From assembly GCF_004011695.2 (NCBI RefSeq), contig NC_082407.1:310001-374000 (forward strand): a stretch of 64,000 bases of DNA. The letters run 5' to 3'. The DNA comes from Ascochyta rabiei (taxonomy: Eukaryota > Ascomycota > Dothideomycetes > Pleosporales > Didymellaceae). Under the pieces are notes generated by a model. The model saw nothing but the letters and a program-made list of their open reading frames with translations. It did not search any database and was not told the origin of the DNA. This document shows positions 10,345 to 20,201 of this stretch, in pieces; position 1 is the first letter of the stretch, and the number at the start of each line of letters is the position of its first letter. Made by a program: the position numbers and the translations under genes.

Positions 10345-11575
10345 ATTGGTAGAACAAGACGTATTTTGCGCACAAATCGAACCAGCACCGGAGCTTGTAC
10401 AGTTCTTCCAGATCCCTAGTCACCTCCTTACAGCCGTATACAGACGCTCAAACGGGTTCTTCAGCTCTACGGATGCTTTTAATAAGGATGGCCACCTTCG
10501 ATCTTGCTGTAAGATATCTACAAAGCATCTTTCAAGCAAGCACCTACTCACTGCACATTACAGACTCGTAGTTCCGTGTCCTGGTCAAGGTGACCTCTCG
10601 AGATCCCAGCTCAAGCTACACCTGGCACGAGATGACCTTTTGCTCGAAATGGGCATCCAGTCGTTGCGCAATCCTGTGCATTGGTGCGTCTCCATTGTTC
10701 AAAGAGTTGCTGCAAGCCGCTCTTACCCAGCAGGGAACGACGTTACCGCTTTCAGAGCCCTATTCGCTACACTTACCTCTGCTCGAAGCGATCGTTTCCA
10801 TGCAGGACCTGTCAGTATGGTCCATGTGCGACGTTGTGCGTAGCTTTGAGAAGGCAAGAAAGGTGAAACATCAAGATGTCGATAGTTACTAACGAAGGTC
10901 AGGACCGCTCACTCATAGCTCGTGAGCCTCAACATTTTTCTACAATGCACGACGCGGCGCGTCACGCCATTCACTCCTTTGAAACGCTTACCGTGACTGT
11001 AGAGACTGCTGAGGCTATGCAACAACAGGTTGCGTACCTTGCCGACAAGAGCAAGCAGCTTAGTGGAAGTGAGCCGAAGACGTGGCTCCAAGTGCGAATG
11101 CGCATGGAACTCCAAGTCCGGATGTTTCACAACTTGCTCTTGAGGTCGCAGGCAAACAAAGAGCGGCTGCAGAACGAAATTGCTCTGGTAAGTCGCCTCG
11201 CCCACCCACCGATGCAGATTCACTGACGCGAGGCCAGGCATACAATATGATTGCTCAGCGCGACAGCCAGGTCATGGCAGGGCTTGGAGAGGCAGCAAAA
11301 CTTGACAGTGGGGCCATGAAGACGATCGCTATTGTGACGATGGCATTCCTTCCCCCAACCTTCTTATCAGCATGTCCCCCCCTGCCATCACACGAAACTT
11401 GACTGACAGCAGGCAGGCCATCTTCAGCATGAGCTTCTTCAGCTACAATCCCGAGTTGGGCGGAGCGGGATGGTCAGTGTCGAGCAAGTTCTGGGTGTAC
11501 TGGGTCTGCGCCATACCACTGACATCTCTAACGCTGGCCATCTGGTACTGGCGGCAGAGAAGAGTGGGAAGCTGA
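10345..11575 (+). CDS. CorA-like divalent-cation transporter family protein, spliced
   Basis: Joined exons 10572-10862, 10903-11187, 11238-11369 and 11417-11575 give one continuous phase. The protein carries FRVLVK, SYTWHEM, the PLLEAI..MQDLSVWSMCDVVR helix, HDAARHAIHS and MRMELQVRMFHNLLLRSQANKERLQNE coiled coil, then AYNMIAQRDSQ, MKTIAIVTMAFLPPTFLSA (first membrane span) and FWVYWVCAIPLTSLTLAIWYW (second span). This is the C-terminal half of the large fungal CorA-like family, membrane proteins related to magnesium channels; the GMN signature of true CorA is not seen, so transport is uncertain. Intron 1 (10863-10902, 40 nt) has a CTAAC branch site, intron 2 is 10 nt longer, intron 3 is GC-AG. 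The 5' exon (about 10345-10508, ..NKDGHLRSC) does not join cleanly to 10572: either a missed intron or a frameshift. No start codon is assigned. Confidence 0.75.
11370..11416 (+). other. GC-AG intron of the CorA-like gene
   Basis: The 47-bp interval starts GCATGT instead of GTATGT and ends CTGACAGCAGGCAG. Removing it joins PPTFLS to AIFSMSFFSYNPE in phase, as in related proteins. The donor is therefore non-canonical, or a formerly GT donor has changed. Confidence 0.75.
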
Positions 11576-12762
11576 AGAAGCATCAAACCAATGAAATTAA
11601 AGCTAGTAGCAAAGTTATAAACATTAAGCTAATATTGAAGAGCCTTCATAGAGGGTAGTTGAACGTAGAAAAAGACAGGCTTAGTCTTGTTGATGTTTGT
11701 CAGCCGAATGTTCGCATTCATCAGTCCCACTACCCATAGAAACACTCTGCATCTCTAAGCCGACACTTCGTACACTTGCGGACTCTTTAATTTGCACGCC
11801 TCATGAAAGCCACTTATGGTCTGTAGTGCAACGCAATCTAGCAAATGGCACAAGCTCTGCACGGCATATCCGTCTCATCCCAGTACACCACGCGTTTGTC
11901 TCAGCTCGTCAACTGAAACAACTGGACCCAAAACAGCAGCTGGACTTCAAAGCGCTCCTGCAATGAGTGGGGCATCTTTTCGTCTCGCACCGGGCGAACA
12001 GTGACAACTGAGACAGGAGGGAATGGCCAAAGCGCTGCCTCGTTTGCAACAGTGCGCGGCCACACGTCCGGAAGGCATTATGGTACATCACAACCGCGAT
12101 GCATGCATGGGCGGCTATCCACAGCTGGGCTGTTGATCTGATGAAACGCCGCTTGAAATCTGCAACCGTGTCTCTTCATAGCAGCTCGTACTCAGTCAGG
12201 CATGTTTGATTGTGAGTCGAAAAAGCGAAAGTGGCTTCAGGGCAGGGCTGTCGCTCATCGCTTGAATCGTGTGCTACGAGACACGGGGAATTGGCCGATT
12301 CAAAAGCGAAAAGAGAAACAAGAATGTCAAGTTGGAATTTGTGATCTCTCGCTGCCGGCCCAGCTCAACTTGATGCTTCTCGTACCATTTCCCCTTGATC
12401 TTCATCGCCGTTCATTGTCATACCGTCTTTCGGCGTTCCATGAACATCGCCACTTCAACAATAGTCCCGCCCTTCTATGGTGGAATCAACAAAAAAGGCA
12501 CTTATTGCCATCATGTAGTATGTCAACGTTCACGGATGACCTGCTGTTCAGAGCATCAACATTCTTTCTCACTTCTGCTCGACAGGCCTTTGACTTGCTC
12601 AAAAAGACAAGAAGACGGCAGTTTCTGCTTTCGTGTGGTATTCTAAGTCCTGGTCATGACCCGATGTTCTGCTCACCACTCGTGTGCACCTTTCGAAAAT
12701 TCGTCGGTCCATTTCGTGATCGTATATAATTGGGGGACTCGAGGTAGAACGCCGAGATTTGT
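11576..12762. other. Intergenic, no convincing gene
   Basis: Several 60-175 codon frames overlap on both strands (for example 12202-12729 plus, which does begin with ATG) but none shows recognisable motifs, and frames of similar length occur on the other strand. I call nothing here. Confidence 0.5.
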
Positions 12763-12890
12763 AGACCCGCTGTTGCTGATGTTTTTGCAGCTCAGATTGC
12801 CAGCTCCGACTTGGACGACGAAATTTCTGACGCTGAGAGCGAGGCATCCACCATCTTACCTGAACGAATTGCTTTACCCAACGCACCCAT
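12763..12890 (+). pseudogene. Coding-like fragment, acidic, unknown
   Basis: One plus-strand frame reads DVFAAQIASSDLDDEISDAE and continues SEASTILPERIALPNAPIR. It has the composition and codon use of a real protein N-terminal region, but no upstream start in frame and it soon meets stops. It might be a leftover of the same degraded gene as the pieces at 13651 and 14457. No family is assigned. Confidence 0.3.
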
Positions 12891-13230
12891 CAGATTCGTT
12901 GTGTTATATCTTTGACTGGCTCTAATTTTTGCAATTTATTCTCCTACATATATAGCATTCCAGGTCATTGAGTAGTATGGTAGATTTCCATCTATTGTAT
13001 CCATGGACAACTCTAGGGTCGCCGCATCATAGTACTACACGCTTCCGCATGGTAGCTACTACGAACACACTATTCAGACAAGTAAATCAGTTGCTTGGTC
13101 CATCCAAGTCAAAATCTTCAGATTCTCAGCCTTCCGACCAGCCCCGCTGGGGCCTCATCTTTGGGAGTTTTGTGCAAGCGAAGTGATAGATCCTCACACT
13201 GGTTGCCGCTCATGCAGCCTGAGTTAAAAA

Positions 13231-13361
13231 TACGCTAAACGTTGACGTGTATCGCGGCAGGTCAGTGGATATTCGTAGTGAAAAGTTACCGCCAAGGCAA
13301 TAGGCGGGGAATGCGTACCTCAACACTGTAAATATTTCACCACAGATTCCTGTTTAGCGTA
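13231..13361. mobile_element. Possible 131-bp MITE
   Basis: TACGCTAAAC at 13231-13240 is exactly inverted at 13352-13361, giving TA-flanked CGCTAAAC terminal repeats around a non-coding core. Size and TA flanks fit a Tc1/mariner-type miniature element, but the terminal repeat is short and only one copy is visible, so chance is possible. Confidence 0.35.
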
Positions 13362-13650
13362 CCCGCACCCGTGCTACTAATTACCTCGATCAACTAAGTC
13401 CTAACATGCCTTGACGGCTTGACTACTTCAATAAGAAAAAATTCACGAGCTCAGGTTATCATTGCACAACGAGCTACCTCTTCAAGACGATCTCCATCTT
13501 GAAACCCGGATTAACGCCTCGCTCAGATCGCTACCTATGACATACGATAGCTTGGCGTCCTCAGGTTTTGTGCCAGGGAAGAGCAGTCTCGAAGCGTACA
13601 ACCGAACCAGTGTGTCGATGATAGAGCGACCTCATCCCACCAAGTCTTAG

Positions 13651-13890
13651 TTGGGATCTGAGCAGGTCATACAACACTTCGAAAGCTTGGTGCTCGACGG
13701 TGGTGTTGGAAACACCTTCTCAAACCTTGAGAAACTATTTGAGAGGTAGCCATTCCTTGGACGAGACAGACCGCGGGGGACTGGAAAGAGCGGCTTGAAG
13801 ATGGTATTTTCTTCGACGAAGCCATCATCTGCTTTGCACCAATTTCCTTTACTGGTCCAGTCACTATCAGCAACTCGTACCAGACCTAGG
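13651..13890 (+). pseudogene. Degraded gene fragment, unknown
   Basis: A plus-strand frame gives GSEQVIQHFESLVLDGG..FSNLEKLFER then TAG. A second frame then takes over with AIPWTRQTAGDWKERLEDG, FFDEAIICFAPISFTGPVTI and ends SNSYQT. The two read like one protein broken by a frame change near 13748, or joined by an unrecognised intron. Upstream and downstream are closed. I do not recognise the family. Confidence 0.4.
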
Positions 13891-14456
13891 AGACAGCGCA
13901 TAGAAAAGAGAGCAACCAACTCTTCGCCCAGGACGTTCAGTACTCCAGTGTCTACGGTGATTGCACTCCCCCTTTCGACCTCCTAGTCCGCAATCCCAGT
14001 ATAGTCTTCACTAGGGTTATCGTTGCCAACACCGCTCCTCGCAGACCTCGCCAATTCCAACGACCTCACAGGTTTCGGCAAACACAATGCTGGAGGGAGC
14101 GCGGGGCGTACGATTACCATAAGAAGGAGGATCAGAGCGCAGCGGCGGCCGATGGTGGCCAGGTCGGTTTCACAAAGGAAGAAGACCGCGAAAGCGATTT
14201 ATCTGAACAATCTCCGTCATGCCTTGGTTGCTACTGATTTATTAGACCTGGGCATTCGCTCGCTTCAAGAACTGGGGTTGAAGCGACGGCTAAGGTCTCG
14301 TCGACGACGAAGCCTTACTCACTGCAGGGCGGCAAACGAAAAGCCATCGAATGACAGACTCGGTCATTGCTTGACTCTAGGTGGGAAGATGCTAACCAAT
14401 CCAGATCGCGCTGAAAAAGCGGTGATATCGCTGCCGTGGGCAAAAGACTTTCCTTT

Positions 14457-14619
14457 CTTGCTTCAATCCCACTGCTCTTTCCCATGCTTATTGTTTGCAA
14501 GTGCTGGATTCGATGTTGACGAGCGCGACACAACTCACTTCACAATTACCTGCGATGCTGAGATCGTCGTCCTTCACATGCACTGGTATTTTCGCGATGC
14601 TACCCACTACAACAAATGA
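14457..14619 (+). pseudogene. C-terminal remnant of an unknown fungal protein
   Basis: The end of a 198-codon frame reads SAGFDVDERDTTHFTITC, then DAEIVVLHMHWYFRDATHYNK and stop. This resembles the terminal strand-rich segment (..FSI..D...ELHVHW......Y) of a large group of uncharacterised fungal proteins. The upstream part of the same frame is arginine-rich and does not look coding, so only the end is probably genuine. It may belong with the fragments at 12763 and 13651. Confidence 0.35.
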
Positions 14620-15243
14620 ACACAAACGTCGTTCATATTCTGTCTTCAAAGGTAATTAATCGAAACCATCACTGTGACTTAAAAGGCTAACAACAAATCT
14701 TTACTGAATCCCACTAGACACTCATCACCATTTTTTCAATTTCAATCATTCACTGTGTTGACGACTCTACCAACAGCTCCTGGGCCGCTGGTACCCTTAA
14801 AAACGTTCTCATTCTCTTCTTCCCGACTCTCTGGATATCTCTCGCTACATGTGTTTACATTCTCATCGAACTGGAGCTCTTGTTCTTATGCTGAGCAGTT
14901 GAGGCAGTACAGGCTTCAGTCATACTCGGTTCGCCGGGTACTAGATCTGGGAAAGGTCGAATTTGTACAAACGACCTGCAGCACCACGAAATCTGCCGCC
15001 AGCTTGCTGAAGCTCTCATCTATAAGTTGTGTTGATTGGATCCATTAGGTTCGGAAGGCGCTGCGAAAAGCAAGTGCGTTCCAGTAGTGCATATGCAAGT
15101 TTTGAGTCGCGCGTTTAAACAACACAATGTAAATTTCACACTCAAACCAAATTTGTTGCGGGAGAAACGCATGGTTCTTCGTCAATTGCAGCCTCATGAT
15201 CGTCTGCTGGTATTGTCCTGGGCCCCACTTAGCGTCCTATCTT
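14620..15243. other. Intergenic, no feature recognised
   Basis: Unique sequence with only short frames lacking motifs. Nothing supported. Confidence 0.5.
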
Positions 15244-15266
15244 ATGTCGCGAAGACTTCGCGACAT
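15244..15266. repeat. Perfect 23-bp palindrome
   Basis: ATGTCGCGAAG, then A, then CTTCGCGACAT: two 11-bp arms around one base. It could be a protein-binding site, or a hairpin in RNA. No gene start is close enough to assign a role. Confidence 0.6.
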
Positions 15267-15499
15267 GACGAAAACATGCGCTGTGCGCGGTTAATGTCAC
15301 TGTGGGCAATCAAGTAAGTGAAATTCTTTGGCAAGCCCTTGGACGCAGTGCCGAGCGCATCATTCATCTCGATGTCGGTGCAAACCACAACACGGTCATC
15401 GCCAGAGCCAAAGCCATCGTTCTGCAGACGATCGGCGCAACAGTGATCAGCTGGGAAGATGCAAGGCTGCAATTGCTGTGGATTGCTTCGACTTCTTTG

Positions 15500-16278
15500 A
15501 CAATCCATCACTCTTTGACGGCTACAAACCCACGGACCCACATTCTTCGCTGAGGATTTACCCTTGACGAGCTTGATGACCTTCCAAAATGTTTCTCGTG
15601 GCTGTTCAAACGCTATGTAGATGCCGTAAAGCCTTCGATTCATATACGGCTCAGCGTTTTGGCTCATCTGCATCTCATTATCCAAGCAAGATACGCGGCT
15701 AATGACGACAAGGTCAATGAAGTAAATTTTGCTAGGTCCAGACAGCAGACAAAACAATGGCGAAAGGAAGGGAATCCGGGTTGTGCTACAAGTGGTCGAA
15801 ATAGTATCCGTAAAAAAGCAGTGGAACATGTTAAGGGTGCTCCGCAGATGAAAATTTCCACAGCTTTTCTTCACTAACAGACCGGGCATCTCGAGAGAAA
15901 CCGGAAGATCGCGAACTCGCTTTGACGGCGAGGACATGTGGTACATCTTCGCCAACCTGTTCTACGAAGAGGTTATTGGTTACATTGGCTTCGCCTGGTA
16001 CCATGTAGTCCTCGACAATACGTTGCACAATCAACTAATCCCCGCCCTATGCGGCCAGAGATCGCGACGTCTTTGCGCGGATTGATTTTGTGCGCCATTC
16101 CACGAGTCTCTCGACAGCAACGTTAGGCTCCAAGGGTACTCACTATATGTTGCACACACCAGTGGCTATGAAAAAGAGTATCGGCTTCCCAGCGAGTACG
16201 TTAACCGCCATTGCCAGGGCAAGATTCGTGTTTCAGATAATCACTTTACCATTGCTTCATTTTTAAATGTCTGGTAAT
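15500..16278 (+). pseudogene. Broken gene of unknown function
   Basis: Plus-strand pieces in changing frames look like one protein: CFDFFDNPSLFDGYKPTDPH (to about 15540), then FTLDELDDLPKCFSWLFKRY.. through NDDKVNEVNFARSRQQTKQW to a TAA at about 15876, then RPGISRETGRSRTRFDGEDM and WYIFANLFYEEVIGYIGFAW. The last frame crosses one TGA (near 16085) and goes on as GYSLYVAHTSGYEKEYRLPS to NHFTIASFLNVW and stop. The frame change near 15545, the change near 15876 (a CTAACAG lies there, so an intron is possible) and the TGA mark decay rather than a working gene. The 237-codon minus-strand frame over the same interval is taken as its antisense. Family not recognised. Confidence 0.5.
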
Positions 16279-16281
16279 CCC

Positions 16282-17044
16282 TCAGTTATAACGAGCCCAC
16301 TTTGTTCTGCCCGCTTCTGGATTGTTATGGAAGAGACGTCTTATCTGGGCCTTGAATTTCTCGTAGAGGTGCAGATGGTTGGGGGTGACCATGAGCCCAG
16401 TGGCATCTGCGATTGGCTCCAAGGCACAAGATATGTCAGAACAGCAGAAAATCGGACGAGCGTTCGTGCTGGGGGGTTTGAGGGATAGCGTCAAAGAAAC
16501 TTCTATGGATGAGAATATGCATGCCAGCCCTTTCAGTCTGAAGCTCAAATGGACCGCTTTGCTTGATCCAACAAGTGTCAATTTAGAAACAACGCACACC
16601 CTCGTGCCGATCTCGAATTGTGCATCACCGAAATCTGAACTGACCAGCTCCCCTCTCACCAATGCCGTTGATGAAATCCATGAACGCTACTTCCTCGTTA
16701 TTGCTCATGTAAATAAAGGAGGAACAACATCCTCGTCGGGTATGTTGTCATTCGACTGTATCGTAGCTAGCCATCGTCCTCGACCTCAAACAGTCGCACA
16801 TCGCCGTAGCGTGCATTCTCAACAGATCAAGTCGTGCTATGCGCTTGTCATCTGCAGTGCGCTCACCCGTTAGGCTCAACAACGCCTCTTGCTGCTCCTT
16901 TCCGTTGGATGTCAAAAGGGTACCAACTGCCATTGAGTAAGTATTGGGGTCATCAGGAAACAGATTGAAGACTGATGAGGATTGACAAGAGGTGAAAATC
17001 GGTGGCTTAGTAGCCCTTAGTAGAAGCGGGATGGAATTGAGCAC
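16282..17044 (-). pseudogene. Frameshifted gene of unknown fungal family
   Basis: On the minus strand a first frame (17044 to 16748) reads MLNSIPLLLRATKPPIFTSC.. FNLFPDDPNTYSMAVGTLLT.. EQQEALLSLTGERTADDKRI.. CLRSRTMASYDTVE then TGA. After a short gap, NNEEVAFMDFINGI shifts by one base into VRGELVSSDFGDAQFEIG.. SLTLSLKPPSTNARPIFCC.. TPNHLHLYEKFKAQIRRLFH. The pieces follow each other without overlap and share codon use, which fits one former gene of about 250 codons with a nonsense change and a one-base shift near 16662. No RIP-like excess of TA is seen. Function unknown. Confidence 0.5.
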
Positions 17045-17867
17045 TGCCTTCTAAACAAAAGGATGGCCTCAGCCCCATCCACCTCTCCCAGCACGCACCG
17101 TCCACGCAAGAGCGAGATCCTCACACTTGTGCATGCGAACCCGGACGAGAAGTCAACGTCCACTCAATGACAAAACGCCGCTGCTTCCCCTAGCATAAAT
17201 CACAAATGCATTTAGTCGCCACGGATAACATGCACCCAGGCTGTTGCTAGTGGACCTTTCGTCCGCCTGCCTTGCTCGACAACATCACCGATGCGCTAAG
17301 CCTGATTACCATCTCACTACCGTCTCCTACGCTCTGTTGAGACATCGAATTACTGAAGATGGATTGTTGAGTCTGATACCAGGCTCAGAACAAACTCGGG
17401 ATGCAGTGAATGCATCTCTAGGGTGGCGTTGAGCGGCACGGTATTGAGGTCTCGAGGTAGGCGTGCATGCTGATACAAGCTGACATTCTTCAAGACATCT
17501 GGCGACAGAGATGATGTTTGGAAGCTTCACAAAGAAGCGAGATTCACAGCCTAGACAGGCGAGAGGTAGATACGGGTGTAAACGCTTGGTGGTCTAACGA
17601 CTTTCAATCCTTTCTATTGGAGGTTGGATTCTACTTCATTACCTCTTTGACCTCGTGCAGTTGCCAAAATCTCGCCGCGGGTGGTATGCCAAAATATAAC
17701 CGGTCAACAGTATTTCGAAAGGTTAGTAAAGCGACCGCGATGGTCAGGTTCTTTAGCTTGAGCAGGTACAAGCACCCATCAGACCGTCAGCCTGTTGGTA
17801 AACTCCAGAGACGCAACGCCTCGAAGAACGACGTCACCTCACCAAGACCACGAACAACGTCATTGTC
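17045..17867. other. Intergenic, 3' flank of the 17868-18752 gene
   Basis: No supported gene. A 146-codon plus-strand frame at 17518-17958 overlaps the 3' end of the minus-strand gene and has no motif; it is treated as chance. Confidence 0.5.
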
Positions 17868-18752
17868 TTACAAGGCATCAAAAAAGCCTTCCCTGATCTT
17901 CGCCTTGAAGTCCTTACCGAGTCCGTCCGTGCCCCTGTCCAACCTTCTAACCCCGTGACTAAGCTGCTCAGAGCTCTCGTTGTCCTTCTGCGCACTTTCC
18001 TTGATAAGTCCAAAATTACCCTTCCTCGCGTTCAAGCCCGCGATGACCTCTTCCAACATCTTAGCCTTCTTTTGGTCCCCGGCCACTTCGTTAGCGACTA
18101 GAGCCCGCAACTTCTCGGGCTTGAAGTCTGCGATGCCGAGACCGATGCGCGAAACCTTTCGTGGAACGCCGTTGTGCAGAAGGGGTTCCTCAATCGTGTA
18201 CGCCTGCTCTGTAATGCAATTGGCAACAGTGCGCACTTTGCCAAAGAAGTGAAGCGTGCCAGTGGGTTGTGCGGCGGGATTTGGTTTCTCTGACGCTGTT
18301 GGGGCCTCGGAAGCCTCGGGAAGAATAGGGTGCTGCTTTGCGGATTCTCTGAGGCCAGCCGGTGCTGGTGGATTGCCCTGATCTTTCACTTCAGACGACT
18401 GAAGAGACGGGCCTGAGGGGTTGCTGCCGCCACCGATTGCAGGGGCCGAGGTGGCTGAGAAGTCTTTGTCAGTCTCGACTTACTTATCGCTGGAGACAGA
18501 CTTACCTTCGCCTTCCTCATCTGGCGATTTATCACTGACATCGGGACTCTTGTACTGCTTGAATTCGGCAGAGTCGATGGCAGCCGCCTCATTAACTGTC
18601 AACTCTGGGTCATGCTTGGCGTTGTCGCTGACACGAGCGGACATCTCCTGCGGAGCCGAAGCGTCGTTGCGGGAAAGGAGAGTCACTCCATCGACGGATG
18701 TATCAATGGAATTAACAAGGGTCACTATGTTCGGTGTCGAGAAGTCGCTCAT
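17868..18752 (-). CDS. Hypothetical protein, 277 residues, one intron
   Basis: Exon 1 (18752-18506) begins MSDFSTPNIVTLVNSIDTSV and ends in an acidic stretch, SPDEEGEG. A 51-nt intron (18505-18455, GTAAGT to TTCTCAG) is followed by exon 2, ATSAPAIGGGSNPSGPSLQS.., then TGTLHFFGKVRTVANCITEQ.., PRKVSRIGLGIADFKPEKLR, KKAKMLEEVIAGLNARKGNF and a lysine/aspartate-rich end (KDFKAKIREGFFDAL, stop). The junction is in phase (phase 1). The start is the first ATG after a pyrimidine-rich leader. No signal peptide or membrane span; the N-terminal half is low complexity, the C-terminal half probably helical. Composition is ordinary and free of RIP, so this is the best intact gene in the island. I do not recognise a domain. 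Confidence 0.75.
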
Positions 18753-18835
18753 CGTTGTGAAAGGTTGTTCTCTGGAAATCGAGAAAGGTGAAAGAGGAAG
18801 GTAGGGAAAAAAGGTGAGAAGTGTATAGTTAAGAT
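18753..18835 (-). promoter_or_regulatory. Pyrimidine-rich leader/promoter
   Basis: Read on the minus strand, the 80 bases before the ATG are rich in CT tracts (CTTTTTTCCCTACCTTCCTC, then TTTCACCTTTCTC) and end in ACAACG directly before ATG. CT-rich blocks near transcription starts are typical of filamentous-fungal promoters. Confidence 0.5.
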
Positions 18836-19331
18836 CAAGCTGGCAAAGACACCCTACACCTCGTTTGGAGCCCAACGCGAGGCAAGCGGACACGCCTTCA
18901 CCTCAGAACGACCCAAAAGAATGAGATATTAGGGCTGTTTTGACCTGTGACATCATAGAGGTTCGTCTTTGACAACCCTTCACCAAGGGAGTGAAAATAC
19001 GATGACCGTTTAGAACTGAGTATGCCAACTACCAATTCGTTGAGGCTAAATAGTAACAGGCCAGAGAAGATGAAAGAACAAATAAAAAATTATCTGTATC
19101 AAGCTTCCACATCGTACTCCGGAGTCGTCTCATGGATAGTAGAGAAAGGTTAATTAGCTCAGAACTATCTGCAGCGCCATGTTTACGAACGAGATTCCGA
19201 TTCATTCACCCCGGATTTTAGTCCACGCCTCCAGTACAGATCGTTTCTACTAGACTCTGCAATACCAACTAACTTCTGCAGCAGTATTGAGCATTTGTAA
19301 GCCCTGGGCCTGATCATGCGACGGAAGGAAA
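18836..19331. other. Intergenic, no feature recognised
   Basis: No motif-bearing frame. Nothing supported beyond possible upstream promoter sequence for the minus-strand gene. Confidence 0.5.
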
Positions 19332-19589
19332 GTGCTGGTAGCGGGTCCTGCACTTGCAGCCCAGGAAGCAGAGATCGATGATCCGAGGAGTACATACAGT
19401 CCTGCGCGATTTCTCAATTGGGCAAGATTGGACCTGAGGGGACGCATGAGACAATGCGAATGTTGCTCTCCACATGCTGGCATGTGGGAAAAGAAGACGG
19501 AAGATATCGAGGCAGCAACCATGTCCCTGTATGTAGAATTTGATGGCCAGAAAGAGGCGCTAGATGCATATCTTCATCGCGGAGCTTGA
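19332..19589 (+). CDS. Weak small ORF, 85 codons
   Basis: The frame has no ATG at its first position and its second half reads MWEKKTEDIEAATMSLYVEF, then DGQKEALDAYLHRGA and stop, which has protein-like composition. It may be the last exon of a small gene or chance. No family recognised. Confidence 0.2.
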   Translation: MLVAGPALAAQEAEIDDPRSTYSPARFLNWARLDLRGRMRQCECCSPHAGMWEKKTEDIEAATMSLYVEFDGQKEALDAYLHRGA

Positions 19590-19736
19590 CATGTTGCTAA
19601 GGTCACCCGTGCAAGACGGGGTGGAGCGAGGTGATGGCTGCGACGGATGCGACGGCACAAAAGAATATGTGCTGGGAACCGTTGTCGAAGGCGGCTGCAC
19701 TTCGACCTCAGAGAACTTGAGAGATTCTCCGTCGAC

Positions 19737-20201
19737 CTAAAGAAGCGGGCTGCTAGGCGGGGTCGGTGAAGAATGGTACGTGGCTCGCGCAGGCTGGGCG
19801 TCGAATACCGCAGTGGAAGAAGCTTGATATAGAAAGACCGTCGTATCGCTGAAACAGAGAGGGGGTTGTGGCGGGTCGATACATTCCCCTAGGATGTTTC
19901 CTGGCAGGATCCTTGCGAGTCTTGAGATCGTAGGAACACGTGGTGAGGGTGCCCGGAAAACCATGAACTTGTGGGGCAGTGGAATATCGTATATGTACTG
20001 GCTTTGAGGTCGCGAATCCCAGTAAGACAAATTGTCTGGCCATCCGCCAAGAGTATTGGTGCTCGCAGCGGTGTTACTAAACGCCTTGGTAAGCACATCA
20101 TACACCTCCACGCGTGTCTCCGCCGGCATCTCCGCCAGGAGTGGTGAGAGGTCCGACACAGGAATATGAAGCCTACACGCTCGGAGCCTAACTAATTCCA
20201 A
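19737..20201 (-). pseudogene. 2EXR/F-box-like N-terminal fragment
   Basis: The minus-strand frame reads RACRLHIPVSDLSPLLAEMP, AETRVEVYDVLTKAF, later YIYDIPLPHKFMVFRAPSPR. The L.EMPAE.R..VYD.L pattern resembles the opening of fungal 2EXR or F-box-like proteins, which usually read LPAELR..IYEYAL. There is no in-frame ATG upstream before a stop; the first ATG would start at EMPAET. The C-terminal part is proline/serine-rich without motifs. Probably a remnant, or the first exon lies elsewhere. Confidence 0.3.

Noticed and set aside
10909..11245. Minus-strand ORFs over the CorA-like gene
   Set aside because: Antisense shadows of exons with confirmed splice phases on the plus strand.
12202..12729. 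175-codon plus ORF as a gene
   Set aside because: Starts with ATG but amino-acid composition is irregular, no motif, and equally long frames occur on other frames and the opposite strand.
15242..15955. 237-codon minus-strand ORF
   Set aside because: It has no motif and lies opposite plus-strand frames with clear protein-like composition; its start is inside a degraded region.
17518..17958. 146-codon plus-strand ORF
   Set aside because: No motif; overlaps the end of the well-supported minus-strand gene at 17868-18752.
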